Below are positions 7,061 to 16,089 of a stretch of DNA of 64,000 bases, one piece after another. Origin of the DNA: Paludibaculum fermentans (GTDB taxonomy: Bacteria > Acidobacteriota > Terriglobia > Bryobacterales > Bryobacteraceae); the NCBI RefSeq assembly GCF_015277775.1, contig NZ_CP063849.1, positions 6,029,501-6,093,500 of the forward strand, written 5' to 3'. Under the pieces are notes generated by a model that saw nothing but the letters and a program-made list of their open reading frames with translations, was not told the DNA's origin and did not search any database. Made by a program: the position numbers and the translations under genes. The stretch's first letter is position 1, and every line of letters starts with the position of its first letter.

Positions 7061-9394
7061 ATGTCAGCCCTGTTCAGTCGAATTGCCTGGCAACTGCCGC
7101 TCGCCTTGCTCTCGCCGCTGTTTGTCCTGGTGGCGCTGCCCGCGCTGTGGCTCACTGATCTCTTCTGGAAACTCCTCGGCACCCGCCGCACCCCCCAAAA
7201 CAGCCGCCCGAACGTCACCTCCGCCAGCGTGGTCATTCCTAACTGGAACGGCAAGCATCTACTGGAAAAGTACCTGCCCAGCGTGGTGACGGCCATGAGC
7301 GGCAATCCCCGCAACGAGGTCATCGTGGTCGACAACGGCTCGATGGATGGCAGCGCCGAATATCTTCGAGAGCATTTCCCCACGGTCCGCTGCATCGCCT
7401 TGCCGCAAAATCTCGGCTTCGGCGGCGGCTCCAACACCGGCTTCCAGTCCGCCAACAATGACATCGTTGTCCTGTTGAATAGCGACATGCGCGTGGATCC
7501 CGGTTTCCTCCAGCCCCTGCTCGACGGCTTCACCGACGAAAAAGTCTTCGCGGTCTCCTGCCAGATCTTCTTCAGCGACCCCGGCAAGCGGCGCGAAGAG
7601 ACCGGGCTCACCCAGGCCTGGTGGAGCGAAGGAGCCCTCCGCGTCCGGCACTGTGAAGACAATCAGGTGGACCGGCCGTTCCCATGCTTCTATGGCGGCG
7701 GCGGCTCGTGCGCCTTCGATCGCCGCAAGTTCTTGGAATTGGGCGGCTTCGACCATGTGATGAAGCCGTTCTACCTGGAAGATACCGACCTCGGCTACAT
7801 GGCCTGGAAGCGTGGCTGGAAGGTGCTTTACCAGCCACTCAGCAGGGTTTGGCACGAACACCAGGGCACCATCGGCAAGAAGTTCTCCCGCCAATACATC
7901 GATAACGTCGTCAACAAGAACTTCCTGCTGTTCGCCTGGAAGAACATTCACGAACCCGTCCGGTTGGCCGGCCATTTCTTCCATGCCTGGACCGGCGCCG
8001 TGTTGAGTCTCTTTGCAGGGGATTCCCGCGAACGGGCCAGCATCGGCGGCCTCACCCGAGCTTTCCTCCAACTACCCGGCGCCATGGCCGCCCGTTGGAA
8101 TGCACGCACCCTGGCCACGGTCGACGATTCCGAAGCCTTCCGGCGTCCCATGGGCGGCTACTTCCGCGACCGTTTCGAAACCGTGGAAAAGAACCCCGAA
8201 CGCCTGAACGTCCTTTTCCTATCCCCCTACGCCATCTGCCCGCCCATCCACGGCGGTGGCGTTTTCATGTACGAAACCGTCAGGCAATTGGGCAAGCGGA
8301 CGAATCTGCACCTGATCGTGATGCTCGACGATCCCAAGGAACGCCAGGCGCATGCCGCCATCACGCCAACCACGCAGTCCATCGAGTTCTGCATCCGGCA
8401 GGAGGGCCATCCCAAAGGCGTCGGCGCCATCACGCCCTATGCGGTCCGCGAATTCTACGATCGAGACTTCGAGTGGCTGGTTCACCGCCAGATCTTCCTA
8501 AAGGAGATCGATGTCGTCCAGGTGGAATACACGAACATGGGGCAGTATGCCGGACCGTACCAGCACATCGCCTGGACCCTGTTCGAGCACGACGTCTATT
8601 TCCAGTCCATAGGCAGAACGATGAAGAGCTTCGGACCCATGGGCCAGATGAAGGCCTTCACGGAATACCTGCGGGCCATCCGCTATGAACTCGGGATGCT
8701 GCCCCGCATGGACGAGATCCAGACCTGCACGGAAGAGAATACGAACTACCTGCTGTCGTTCCTGCCTGAACTGAAACCGCGCATCCACCACCATCTCCGT
8801 GCCGGCATCGACACCAGCGACTATGAGTTCCGTCCCGGCGGGCGCAGCCCCAAGACGATGTTGTTCCTGGGCAGTTTCCGCCACCTGCCGAACCAGGCGG
8901 CCCTGCGCTGGTTCCTGAACGAGGTGATGCCGCATGTGCTGGAACGGGAGCCCGAGGCCAAATTGAAGGTGATCGGCTCCGATCCGCCGGCCGGCCATAC
9001 CATCCCGAACTTCAATGGCTCGGTCGAGCTGGTCGGATTCGTGGAGAACATCCGCCAGCCCTTGACGGAGTACGCCGTCTTCATCTGCCCCATCCTCAGC
9101 GGGTCTGGGGTGCGGGTTAAGTTATTGGAAGCATTCGCTTCCGGCATCCCCACCGTCTCAACACGGATCGGGGCGGAAGGCTTAGGCGGGGAAGACGGAC
9201 TCTACTGCGCATTGGCTGACGATCCTCAGGAGTTCGCCGCCAGGATCGTTCAACTATTTGACGATCCGGAAGGAGCGGCCGAGATGGCTCGCCGGGCCAG
9301 GGAGTTTGTGGTTGGAAATCGCGATATCGGCCGGATGACCGAATCGCTGGAAGCGACTTACCGGGCAACGCTAGCCGCGAAGAACCGGAACTAG
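7061..9394 (+). CDS. Bifunctional glycosyltransferase: GT2 domain fused to GT4 domain, N-terminal membrane anchor
   Basis: 777 residues. A hydrophobic segment (about 12-37) anchors it to the membrane. The GT2 part (about 48-300) has VVIPNWNG, VVDNGSMDGS, an NSD in place of DXD (LLNSDMRVDPG) and YLEDTDLGY. The C-terminal part from about 383 begins LNVLFLSPYAICPPIHGGG, as in GT-B enzymes, and ends with MLFLGSFRHLPNQ, VELVGFVENI and a GSGVRVKLLEAFASGIPTVST stretch that is the nucleotide-sugar-binding motif of GT4. It probably adds two sugars in sequence to one acceptor. The ATG directly follows the previous TAA, so translation is likely coupled. Confidence 0.88.
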   Translation: MSALFSRIAWQLPLALLSPLFVLVALPALWLTDLFWKLLGTRRTPQNSRPNVTSASVVIPNWNGKHLLEKYLPSVVTAMSGNPRNEVIVVDNGSMDGSAEYLREHFPTVRCIALPQNLGFGGGSNTGFQSANNDIVVLLNSDMRVDPGFLQPLLDGFTDEKVFAVSCQIFFSDPGKRREETGLTQAWWSEGALRVRHCEDNQVDRPFPCFYGGGGSCAFDRRKFLELGGFDHVMKPFYLEDTDLGYMAWKRGWKVLYQPLSRVWHEHQGTIGKKFSRQYIDNVVNKNFLLFAWKNIHEPVRLAGHFFHAWTGAVLSLFAGDSRERASIGGLTRAFLQLPGAMAARWNARTLATVDDSEAFRRPMGGYFRDRFETVEKNPERLNVLFLSPYAICPPIHGGGVFMYETVRQLGKRTNLHLIVMLDDPKERQAHAAITPTTQSIEFCIRQEGHPKGVGAITPYAVREFYDRDFEWLVHRQIFLKEIDVVQVEYTNMGQYAGPYQHIAWTLFEHDVYFQSIGRTMKSFGPMGQMKAFTEYLRAIRYELGMLPRMDEIQTCTEENTNYLLSFLPELKPRIHHHLRAGIDTSDYEFRPGGRSPKTMLFLGSFRHLPNQAALRWFLNEVMPHVLEREPEAKLKVIGSDPPAGHTIPNFNGSVELVGFVENIRQPLTEYAVFICPILSGSGVRVKLLEAFASGIPTVSTRIGAEGLGGEDGLYCALADDPQEFAARIVQLFDDPEGAAEMARRAREFVVGNRDIGRMTESLEATYRATLAAKNRN

Positions 9395-9401
9395 CCCTCT
9401 A

Positions 9402-10028
9402 CTACCAGGGACGCCAACCCTTTTTGCCTGCAACAGCCCGGCCCTCACTCTTCAGGGCCTCGCCCAGCCGTTCCACCACATCCTTCGCCGTATCGTTGAG
9501 GGCGTCGGCCTGATTCGTCCGGCTGCGCTCGTAGGTCGACCAGATCACGTTGCGGGTTGAGCGATTGACGAGAAAATAGGTGCCGCGGCCCTTGCTCCCG
9601 CCGCCCAGGCGGTCTTGCGGAGCAATCGGGATCTTGATGGATGAATCCGAGGAAGGCGCATTCGGGTCCTCATCCTCAGGCTTCGCTGGATGTTCAACCA
9701 GCACCTCCGGCTTCGCCACCGGATACAGCTCGTCCAGCTTGGATTCAAAGGCCTTGCCCAGCCGGTCTGTGAAGATCGCGTCCGCCTTGGCCGGATCGGT
9801 TACCACCTGGTATAACCCACTGCGCGTCAAATGGTTAGCCAGGTACTGATCGAACGAGTAGCTCATCGGCAGGAGATACACATGCCTGACTTGCAGCAGT
9901 TCGCTGGCATGCTGTGGGGCCGGTGCCGTGGCAGCCGACGGAGCTGACGGGGGAGCAGGCGGTGCTGCCGGCGCTTGAGGCGCGGCGGGCGCCTGCATCA
10001 TCAAAAAAAGAAGAGCGGAAGTCAGCAT
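9402..10028 (-). CDS. Hypothetical secreted protein with Pro/Ala-rich N-terminus
   Basis: 208 residues, not recognised. It begins with a short hydrophobic segment (MLTSALLFLMM) that may be a signal peptide, followed by a proline/alanine stretch to about residue 40, then a compact domain with VYLLPMSYSFDQYLANHLT and VVTDPAKADAIFTDRLG. That pattern (a short name-like strand, then a residue block saying the value is a target to resolve) resembles small envelope proteins that carry a TolB/LpoB-like fold, but this is only a guess. It is on the opposite strand, tail to tail with the glycosyltransferase fusion, and interrupts the glycan cluster. Confidence 0.7.
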   Translation of the reverse strand: MLTSALLFLMMQAPAAPQAPAAPPAPPSAPSAATAPAPQHASELLQVRHVYLLPMSYSFDQYLANHLTRSGLYQVVTDPAKADAIFTDRLGKAFESKLDELYPVAKPEVLVEHPAKPEDEDPNAPSSDSSIKIPIAPQDRLGGGSKGRGTYFLVNRSTRNVIWSTYERSRTNQADALNDTAKDVVERLGEALKSEGRAVAGKKGWRPW

Positions 10029-10099
10029 GTCAACACCTCAATCATATCCCGGCACACATACAATAGACGTTTTGGGCCGCTCGAAAGACGAACCGCCGC

Positions 10100-10777
10100 G
10101 TGTATAAGAATCTGAGCATCACAGTTGTCATCCCATGCCTGAATGAAGAGCAGGGTATCGAGAAGGTTTTGAGCCGCATGCCGGAGTTCGTCGACGAAGT
10201 GATCGTCGTCGACAACGGCTCCACTGACCGCACTGCGGACGTGGCCCGAAGCTTCGGAGCCCAGGTGATTCGCGAAGGCGTCCGTGGCTACGGCCGCAGC
10301 TACAAGAAGGGGTTCTCTCTCGCCACCGGCGACGTCATCGTCACGCTCGATGGAGACCATAGCTATCCGCCCGATGCGATCAGCTATCTTCTGGAAGCCT
10401 ATCTGCACCTGGAAGCCGACTTCCTGAATGCCTCGCGCTTCCCTGTACGGGACCGCCGGGCAATGAGCTTCAAGCACAAGTTCGGTAACCTCGTCCTGTC
10501 GGTCGTGATGTCCCTGCTGTTCTTCCGCTGGATTCACGACTCCCAAAGCGGCATGTGGGTCTTCAGCCGCAAGATTCTAAAGGACATGATCCTGGAATCG
10601 GACGGCATGGCCTTCTCGGAAGAGATCAAGATCGAGGCTCTGCTCCACCCGACCGCCCGATTCGAGGAGATCGCCATCATGTACACCTCGCGCCTGGGCG
10701 AGATCAAGCTCAACCCCTGGCGCGATGGCTTCCAGAATCTGTTCTTCCTTCTCAAGAAACGTTTTGCGAGACGATGA
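10100..10777 (+). CDS. Family 2 glycosyltransferase, dolichol-phosphate-mannosyltransferase-like
   Basis: 225 residues with the GT-A core only: SITVVIPCLNEEQGIEKVL at the N-terminus, VIVVDNGSTDRTADVA, VTLDGDHSYPPDAI with the metal-binding DXD (DGD), and DSQSGMWVFSRK. This subfamily moves a sugar from a nucleotide to a polyprenyl phosphate carrier or similar lipid. There is no obvious transmembrane region beyond a hydrophobic patch (LVLSVVMSLLFF). Start is GTG at 10100; no better in-frame start lies before the family-conserved N-terminus. The next gene begins nine bases after its stop. Confidence 0.88.
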   Translation: MYKNLSITVVIPCLNEEQGIEKVLSRMPEFVDEVIVVDNGSTDRTADVARSFGAQVIREGVRGYGRSYKKGFSLATGDVIVTLDGDHSYPPDAISYLLEAYLHLEADFLNASRFPVRDRRAMSFKHKFGNLVLSVVMSLLFFRWIHDSQSGMWVFSRKILKDMILESDGMAFSEEIKIEALLHPTARFEEIAIMYTSRLGEIKLNPWRDGFQNLFFLLKKRFARR

Positions 10778-10786
10778 CATAGGAAC

Positions 10787-11755
10787 ATGCCTTCGGATGT
10801 AACGATTGTGATTCCGAACTGGAATGGAGCCGGCCGCCTAACCCGGGCCATCCAGTCGGCACAGTCTCAAACTATTGAACCGAAAGAGATTCTCGTTGTG
10901 GACAACGGCTCCACGGACGACTCCTATCAGGAAGCCTGCGACGCCGGCGCGCTGGTTCTCCGCTTCGAAAAGAACACCGGCTTCAGCCGCGCCGTGAACG
11001 CGGGCGTAGGGGAGTGCTCCACCCATTGGGTCGCCATCGTGAACAACGATGTTGTCCTGGAGCCCACGTGGCTCGAGAACCTGCTGGCCGGTTGCGGGCC
11101 GGATACTGCATACGCTTCCGGTAAGATCCTGAATGCCAAGGACCATTCCGTCATCGACGGCACTTACGACCTGCTGTCCTGGTCCGGTTGCGCCTGGCGG
11201 GCCGGGCATGGTGCTCCCGCCGCGCGATTCCATCAGGCGAGAGAGGTTCACTTCGTTCCCCTCACCGCCGCCCTGGTGCAGCGCGACATCTTCCTGCGCA
11301 TGGGCGGTCTGGATGTCCGCTTCGAGTCCTACCTGGAAGACATCGATTTCTGCCTCACCTGCGCCGCCGCCGGATTGCAGGGCCGCTACATACCAGAGGC
11401 AATCGCCTATCACGAGGGCAGCGCCACCCTCGGCGCCTGGAGCCCGCGCATGGTCGAACTTCTGGCACGCAACCAGATTTACCTGATCTCCAAGCACTTT
11501 CCCGGGCGCCTGACCAGACCCGTTTTGGCCGGCCAGTTGCTTTGGGGCCTGCTGGCTCTTAAGCGCGGAGCCGGCGTCGCCTGGCTGAAAGGCAAATGGA
11601 AGGGGCTCACCTCCCTCCGCGGCATTCGCCCGTCGCAGTTCGACGCGGCCCGGCTCACCGCCATCCTGCAGGATTCAGAGGATGAGATCCGAAAGCTCCA
11701 AGCGGACCAGGGAGACACTTTCTGGGAACAGTATTTCCGATGGAGGGGCCGGTGA
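10787..11755 (+). CDS. Family 2 glycosyltransferase (rhamnosyltransferase-like)
   Basis: 322 residues. GT-A fold signatures: VTIVIPNWNGAGRL, LVVDNGSTDDSYQEA, VNNDVVLEPTWLENLL in the metal-binding position, and FESYLEDIDFCL for the acceptor-side acidic cluster. The family includes rhamnosyl- and other transferases that extend O-antigen and capsule chains in the cytoplasm; the exact sugar cannot be told from sequence. It shares GTGA with the start of the next gene. Confidence 0.88.
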   Translation: MPSDVTIVIPNWNGAGRLTRAIQSAQSQTIEPKEILVVDNGSTDDSYQEACDAGALVLRFEKNTGFSRAVNAGVGECSTHWVAIVNNDVVLEPTWLENLLAGCGPDTAYASGKILNAKDHSVIDGTYDLLSWSGCAWRAGHGAPAARFHQAREVHFVPLTAALVQRDIFLRMGGLDVRFESYLEDIDFCLTCAAAGLQGRYIPEAIAYHEGSATLGAWSPRMVELLARNQIYLISKHFPGRLTRPVLAGQLLWGLLALKRGAGVAWLKGKWKGLTSLRGIRPSQFDAARLTAILQDSEDEIRKLQADQGDTFWEQYFRWRGR

Positions 11756-12693
11756 AGTTAGGCGCGATTCTTGTCGCCTACAACTCAGCCGATCATATCG
11801 ACAAATGTATAGATTCCTGCCTGCAATTCCAAACTGAATTCGAGGCCGGCATCGTTGTCATCGACAACGCCTCCACGGATGGAACCGTCGCCAAATCCCG
11901 GTCCCGGGCCGGTGTCCTCACCGTGGAAAACACCACAAACCGCGGCTTCGCCGGGGCCGTGAACCAGGGATGCGAATTGCTCTCGGACGCCGACGCTGTT
12001 CTGATCCTGAACCCGGATGTCATCTTACTGGATACTCCATCCAAATTAGCGGCCGCGCTGGCGGATGGGAGAGTGGCCGCTGCCAGCGGGCGCCTGGTCG
12101 ATTCAAATGGTCAGGCCCAGTCGGGATTTCAAGTCCGCCGGTTTCCCACTGCCAGCACTCTCGTCTTCGAGAACCTCGGTATCAATAAGGTTTGGCCGGG
12201 GAATCCGATCAACCGCCGCTATCGCTGCCTGGATCTGGATCCGCAGGTTTCCGCAGACGTGGAGCAGCCCGCCGGCGCTTGTCTCCTGTTGCGGCGCGCA
12301 GCCTGGGCCGCTGTCCGGGGCATGGATGAAGGTTTCTTTCCCGTCTGGTTTGAGGACGTGGACCTGCTGCGGCGCTTGGCGGCGGCCGGTTGGAAGGCAC
12401 GCTATGTGGCTGCGTTTTCAGCCCGCCATGAGGGCGGGCATTCCGTCAACGCGGTGGAGTGGGGCAACCGGCAGCTATACTGGTGTGGTAGCCTGCTGAG
12501 GTATGCAGCAATCCACTGCTCCACGTTTGGGTTGTGGGCCGTGGCTTTTTCTGTATTGTTGGGTTGGATTCCGCGAGCGGTAACGGGGATGTTTCTGCAG
12601 CGGTCTTTCCGGCATTTGACGGAGTATGTAAAACTGTTTAGGCTTGTAAGTGCCTATCTTTTGGTGGGACGCTCGGAGGCGCGCCTGCCCTAG
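11752..12693 (+). CDS. Family 2 glycosyltransferase with C-terminal hydrophobic segment
   Basis: About 313 residues. Motifs: ILVAYNSADHIDKCI, VVIDNASTDGTVAKS, LILNPDVILLD (NPD at the DXD place) and VWFEDVDLLRRLAAAG. A hydrophobic stretch near residues 258-280 suggests membrane association. I prefer the GTG at 11752, which overlaps the previous stop as GTGA and has GGAGG at 11742-11746, over the ATG at 11740, which sits on top of that ribosome-binding site. Confidence 0.86.
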   Translation: MKLGAILVAYNSADHIDKCIDSCLQFQTEFEAGIVVIDNASTDGTVAKSRSRAGVLTVENTTNRGFAGAVNQGCELLSDADAVLILNPDVILLDTPSKLAAALADGRVAAASGRLVDSNGQAQSGFQVRRFPTASTLVFENLGINKVWPGNPINRRYRCLDLDPQVSADVEQPAGACLLLRRAAWAAVRGMDEGFFPVWFEDVDLLRRLAAAGWKARYVAAFSARHEGGHSVNAVEWGNRQLYWCGSLLRYAAIHCSTFGLWAVAFSVLLGWIPRAVTGMFLQRSFRHLTEYVKLFRLVSAYLLVGRSEARLP

Positions 12694-12773
12694 AACGCCT
12701 TATTCGCCGGATCAGGGGACTGTGGGCCTAACGGTTCTTGGAAGGGAACCCAGAGGCAGGATGCCAAAACTGC

Positions 12774-13835
12774 ATGGCAAGTAACGACTTAGTCTCGGTC
12801 ACGTTAGTGACCTACAACAGCGGCCGATATATTAAGCGGTGTCTGGAATCCGTACTGGCCCAAAAAGGACCACAGATCGAGATTGTCGTTGTCGACAATA
12901 ACTCGACGGACGGCACACGCGACATTCTCGAACGCTACGAGGACCGCTGCCTCATTCTGTACAATTCCAGTAATTCTGGATTTGCGGCAGCACAGAATCA
13001 GGCAATTCAACTTTCCCGCGGCGACTGGGTTCTCACTCTGAACCCTGATGTTCTCTTGATGCCCTACTTCATCCAGGCCCTGCTCGAAGCAGGACGCCTC
13101 GATAATCGTATCGGCACAGTCTGCGGAAAACTGTTGACCATGAGTCCAGATTTCGACATCGACGCCAAACCTCGTGTCGATTCCACCGGAATCTACTTCA
13201 CCCCCAACCTGCGGCATCTCGACCGCGGCAGCCTCGAAATCGACAACGGCCATTACCTCAAGCGCGAGTACGTTTTCGGCGCAACGGCGGCCGCTGCCCT
13301 CTACCGGCGCAGCATGATCGACGACATCTCGATCGACGGCGAGTTCTTCGACACGGATTTCTTTGTCTACCGCGAAGACGCCGACGTCGCCTGGCGCGCC
13401 CAACTCCTGGGTTGGCGGTGTCTCTACACCCCCTACGCACGTGGCTACCATGTTCGCGCGGTTCTGCCGGGTAACCGGCGGGCCTTGCCGAAGCAGATCA
13501 ATATGCATTCGGTGAAGAACCGCTTCCTCATGCGGATCAAGAACATGACCTCCGACCTGTATCGCAAGCACTGGTTGTCGATCACCGCGCGCGATCTGGT
13601 CGTCGTCAGCTGTTGCCTCGTCTACGAACACTATTCCCTGCGGGCATTCGGCAAGGTGCTGCAATCCTGGCGCCGGGTCTGGTCCAAGCGCAGTGAAATC
13701 ATGGCGCGGCGGCGCGTGACCGACGAGTACATGGCCGGCTGGTTCCATTACAATCCAGTGAGCCGGCCCGCTCCGAAGAAGGGTTCGGCCGCACTGGCGC
13801 CGGCGCGTTCAGACACCCAGGTAGCGGAGAGTTGA
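12774..13835 (+). CDS. Family 2 glycosyltransferase
   Basis: About 353 residues. GT-A motifs: VSVTLVTYNSGRYIKRCL, VVVDNNSTDGTRDIL, LTLNPDVLLMPYF and VYREDADVAWRAQLLGW. Together with its three GT2 neighbours it probably adds one residue of the repeating unit. ATG 12774 fits the family N-terminus (MASNDLVSVTLVTYN); a TTG at 12738 would add 12 residues. A gap of 80 bases separates it from the previous gene, the longest inside this run, so an internal promoter is possible. Confidence 0.86.
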   Translation: MASNDLVSVTLVTYNSGRYIKRCLESVLAQKGPQIEIVVVDNNSTDGTRDILERYEDRCLILYNSSNSGFAAAQNQAIQLSRGDWVLTLNPDVLLMPYFIQALLEAGRLDNRIGTVCGKLLTMSPDFDIDAKPRVDSTGIYFTPNLRHLDRGSLEIDNGHYLKREYVFGATAAAALYRRSMIDDISIDGEFFDTDFFVYREDADVAWRAQLLGWRCLYTPYARGYHVRAVLPGNRRALPKQINMHSVKNRFLMRIKNMTSDLYRKHWLSITARDLVVVSCCLVYEHYSLRAFGKVLQSWRRVWSKRSEIMARRRVTDEYMAGWFHYNPVSRPAPKKGSAALAPARSDTQVAES

Positions 13836-13845
13836 TTGCGGGCCG

Positions 13846-14958
13846 GTGGATAGCATTCCCCATTCCGGTTCGCTTCGCATAGCACTGCTGGGAACACGCG
13901 GCATTCCCGCCCGCTACGGCGGGTTTGAGACGTTCGCTGAAGAGCTATCCACCCGTCTGGTTCAACGCGGTCACGAAGTGACCGTCTATTGCCGGGATGA
14001 ACATGAACAGCCGCTCTACCGCGGCGTGCACTTGTGCCACATCCCCCCAATCCGGCATAAGTATTTGGAAACACTGGTCCACACGTTCGTTTCCACCATC
14101 CATCTGGTGCGCCACCCCCAGCAGGTGGCCCTCTATTGCAATGGCGCGAACGCCATCTTCACGCCGCTCGCCAGATTGGCCGGCATGCCCGTCGCCCTCA
14201 ACGTCGACGGCCTGGAGCGCAAACGGAAGAAGTGGAACGCCCTTGCACGCGCCTGGTACCTGATGTCCGAAGCCCTTTCGACTTTCTGCCCCACGGAAAT
14301 CGTCACCGACGCCGTACAGATTCGCGAATACTATCGTTCCCACTACGGGGCCGACTCCACCTTCATCTCCTATGGAGCACCCACCGGTAGGGTGGAAACA
14401 GACGCCGTCCTGCAGCAGCTCGACCTCGAACGCCGCCGCTACTTCCTCTACGTCACACGCTTTGAACCAGAGAACAACCCGCTGATGGTGCGCCGGGCCT
14501 TCGAACAAGTAAAAACGGACTTGAAACTCGCTTTGATCGGTGACGCACCCTACGCGGCCGACTATATCCGCCAGGTGCGCGACACCTGCGACCCGCGAGT
14601 CGTCCTGCCGGGCACGGTCTTCGGCGAGGGTTACCACGAACTCCAGTCGCACAGTTTCGCCTACATTCATGCCACGGAAGTAGGCGGAACCCATCCGGCG
14701 CTGATCGAAGCCATGGGCCGCGGAGCCCTGGTTCTCTACCTGATGACCCCCGAAAACCACGAAGTGGCCGGAGGAGCCGGCCTGCCCTTCCACAACGAAG
14801 CCGAGCTTTCCGGGAGAATAAGTGAAGTATTGCGGATGCCCGAGGAGGAGCGCGAACGCCTGCGGGCCGCCTCCCTCAAACGGGTGCAGGAGCGATACAG
14901 TTGGGATGCGGTGACCGATGCTTATGAGGAACTGTTCCGGCGCCTGCTGGCGCAATAA
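13846..14958 (+). CDS. GT4-type glycosyltransferase with DUF1972 N-terminal domain (rhamnosyltransferase-like)
   Basis: 370 residues, GT-B fold. The N-terminal half carries LRIALLGTRGIPARYGGFET and LVQRGHEVTVYCR, the DUF1972 signature of enzymes such as the rhamnosyltransferases WsaF/WbpY-like proteins. The C-terminal half has FLYVTRFEPENNP, VVLPGTVFGEGYHEL and ATEVGGTHPALIEAMGRGALVLY, equivalent to the donor-binding E-x7-E region of GT4. Start is GTG 13846. It ends two bases before alanine racemase. Confidence 0.87.
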   Translation: MDSIPHSGSLRIALLGTRGIPARYGGFETFAEELSTRLVQRGHEVTVYCRDEHEQPLYRGVHLCHIPPIRHKYLETLVHTFVSTIHLVRHPQQVALYCNGANAIFTPLARLAGMPVALNVDGLERKRKKWNALARAWYLMSEALSTFCPTEIVTDAVQIREYYRSHYGADSTFISYGAPTGRVETDAVLQQLDLERRRYFLYVTRFEPENNPLMVRRAFEQVKTDLKLALIGDAPYAADYIRQVRDTCDPRVVLPGTVFGEGYHELQSHSFAYIHATEVGGTHPALIEAMGRGALVLYLMTPENHEVAGGAGLPFHNEAELSGRISEVLRMPEEERERLRAASLKRVQERYSWDAVTDAYEELFRRLLAQ

Positions 14959-14960
14959 CC

Positions 14961-16079
14961 ATGTACCGCATCTGGGTTGAAATCTCCCTCGATCAATTGG
15001 CGGCCAACTACCACGCCGTTCGGAAGGTGGTAGGTCCGGGTGTCGCCGTCGCTCCGGTCCTGAAAGCCGATGCGTACCGGCACGGCTCCGTCGAAGTCGC
15101 CCACCGGTTGCAGGAAGAGGGGGCGCACTGGCTGGCGGTAAGCAACGCCGAAGAGGGGGTCGTGCTGAGGGAGTCCGGCATCCGGATGCGCATTCTGGTG
15201 ATGGGCGATTTCCTCCCTCCCGAACGCGACGCACTGGTTGAGTACTCGCTGACCCCGGTAATCCACTCGCTGGAAAGGCTGAAGGAATACGACCGCCTGG
15301 CCCAATCGGTGGACCGGATCCTGCCCTGCCACTTGAAGATCGATACCGGCATGGGGCGGCTTGGCGTCCGGTCGACGTGCGAAGAGTTGAGGGCCGCCGC
15401 CGCTTCCGCGCATCATCTGCACTTGGAAGGCCTGATGACCCACTTCGCCTCAGCCGCCGATTTTACGACGGCTCAGACCACGGATCAGATCGTCCTGTTC
15501 GAAACAGCAGCGCACTCCCTGGGGCAGGCCGGCATCCAACCGGCGTTGCGGCATCTGGGCAGCAGCGCCGCGGTGGCGTATGGAATCCGAAGCGCGTTTG
15601 GCACCATGGTTCGCCCAGGCTTGGCCATCTACGGCTATGTCACTCCCAGCAAAGGAGATGCTCCCCCAACTGAGCTGAAGGTGCGGCCGGCGCTCACTTG
15701 GAAGAGCCGTCTGGTAGAGATCAAGGAGATACCCGAAGGAGCCAGTGTCGGCTACGGGGCCACCTGGCAAGCTCGGCGTAGAACGAGGCTCGGCATCGTG
15801 GCGGCCGGCTACGCGGACGGGATTCCTCACGCTGTCTCAAATCGTGGCCACGTAATTGTGGACGGCTACCTGGCTCCCATCGTCGGAGCCGTCTCCATGG
15901 ATTTGATCACCGTGGACCTCACTGAGGTTCCACCGGCCCGGATCGGCGACACCGTGATCCTGTTGGGGCGGGCGGGGGATGTGAAATGGGATGCGGACGA
16001 CATCGCGGCCGCCGGCGGGACCATCAGCTATACGGTTCTGTGCGGGATTGGCAATCGAGTGAAGCGCGTCTATACCTGA
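14961..16079 (+). CDS. alr: Alanine racemase
   Basis: PLP enzyme that interconverts L- and D-alanine for peptidoglycan. 372 residues. The PLP lysine is in APVLKADAYRHG near residue 35 (the usual family text is KADAYGHG, so the residue after Tyr is Arg, not Gly). The second catalytic base, tyrosine, is in SVGYGATW (about 262-269); HLKIDTGMGRLG and GAVSMDLITVDLT are also typical. Two bases after the glycosyltransferase stop, it is probably co-transcribed with the glycan cluster. It ends ten bases before the sensor kinase, which is on the other strand. Confidence 0.94.
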   Translation: MYRIWVEISLDQLAANYHAVRKVVGPGVAVAPVLKADAYRHGSVEVAHRLQEEGAHWLAVSNAEEGVVLRESGIRMRILVMGDFLPPERDALVEYSLTPVIHSLERLKEYDRLAQSVDRILPCHLKIDTGMGRLGVRSTCEELRAAAASAHHLHLEGLMTHFASAADFTTAQTTDQIVLFETAAHSLGQAGIQPALRHLGSSAAVAYGIRSAFGTMVRPGLAIYGYVTPSKGDAPPTELKVRPALTWKSRLVEIKEIPEGASVGYGATWQARRRTRLGIVAAGYADGIPHAVSNRGHVIVDGYLAPIVGAVSMDLITVDLTEVPPARIGDTVILLGRAGDVKWDADDIAAAGGTISYTVLCGIGNRVKRVYT

Positions 16080-16089
16080 CGGACGCGGT

